DNA of 5,560 nt, taken from assembly GCA_964476505.1 (NCBI GenBank), contig CAYZAW010000079.1, positions 1 through 5,560 on the forward strand, given 5' to 3'. This DNA is from CAYZAW01 sp964476505 (GTDB lineage: Bacteria; Bacillota; Clostridia; Christensenellales; CAG-138). Positions 5,470 to 5,560 of this stretch are shown here, piece after piece (the first letter of the stretch is position 1; every line of letters starts with the position of its first letter). The notes beneath the pieces were generated by a model that was not told where the DNA came from, ran no database searches, and worked only from the letters and a program-made list of their open reading frames with translations. Made by a program: the position numbers and the translations under genes.

Positions 5470-5560
5470 TTATTCTGTAAAGTCGAACTCCCATTCTCCA
5501 AGGCGCACCGTGTCGCCCTCCTTGACCCCCCGCTCACGCAGCGCTGCAACAATACCGGTT
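5470..5560 (-). CDS. obg: Obg GTPase, last 29 codons only
   Basis: The minus-strand frame from 5559 reads TGIVAALRERGVKEGDTV then RLGEWEFDFTE and ends at TAA (5472-5470). The pattern GVKEGDTVRLGEWEFDF is the usual end of the OCT domain at the C-terminus of Firmicutes Obg (compare the family pattern of a Gly-containing turn, GDxVxIGxxEFEF). Obg is a GTP-binding protein needed for 50S ribosome maturation. The GTPase core lies outside the window. Its position directly before yhbY supports the call, since that pair is common in Firmicutes. With so short a piece the identification rests on the end motif and the neighbour. Confidence 0.8.
   Translation of the reverse strand, partial: TGIVAALRERGVKEGDTVRLGEWEFDFTE

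Noticed and set aside
5424..5552. N-terminal extension of YhbY
   Set aside because: The extension overlaps the obg C-terminus in another frame, while the internal ATG at 5423 has a good ribosome binding site and the family's normal start.

Overview
The window looks like a chromosomal segment of a Gram-positive, low-to-mid GC Firmicute, most likely a Clostridia-class gut-type bacterium with fairly GC-rich coding DNA. The basis is the Firmicutes-type PurR (an HTH fused to a PRPP-binding phosphoribosyltransferase fold), a Firmicutes-style ParE, the obg-yhbY gene pair, strong purine-rich ribosome binding sites, two TTG starts, and E. coli/B. subtilis-type sigma-A promoters. No close species match can be claimed from sequence reading alone.

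Layout from left to right. Positions 1-1753 (minus) hold the first 584 codons of a type IIA topoisomerase B subunit, best read as topoisomerase IV ParE; its C-terminal tail lies outside the window. An AT-rich divergent intergenic region (1754-1979) carries one convincing promoter for each side and two short inverted repeats. Positions 1980-2750 (plus) encode a DeoR/GlpR-type repressor. It converges on purR (2799-3620, minus), and the two share a perfect bidirectional hairpin terminator at 2763-2788.

Upstream of purR sits a single-gene IS200/IS605-group element: tnpB (3775-4941, minus) with intact RuvC-like residues, a 3' structured region expected to form the omega/reRNA, and no tnpA. The right-end hairpin of this element stops only 15 nt before the purR ATG, so only the purR ribosome binding site remains between the insertion and the gene. 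Beyond the element lie a good promoter (5045-5073), a palindromic terminator (5081-5100), yhbY (5130-5423) and the last 29 codons of obg (5470-5560), all on the minus strand.

Functionally the resident genes are housekeeping (chromosome decatenation, ribosome assembly, purine control) plus one orphan sugar-phosphate-type regulator. The only accessory item is the tnpB element. The most interesting point is its position: it separates purR from its likely ancestral promoter, and the predicted TnpB guide would read into the purR ribosome binding site and start codon. I found no CRISPR array, tRNA, rRNA or clearly new multi-gene system.
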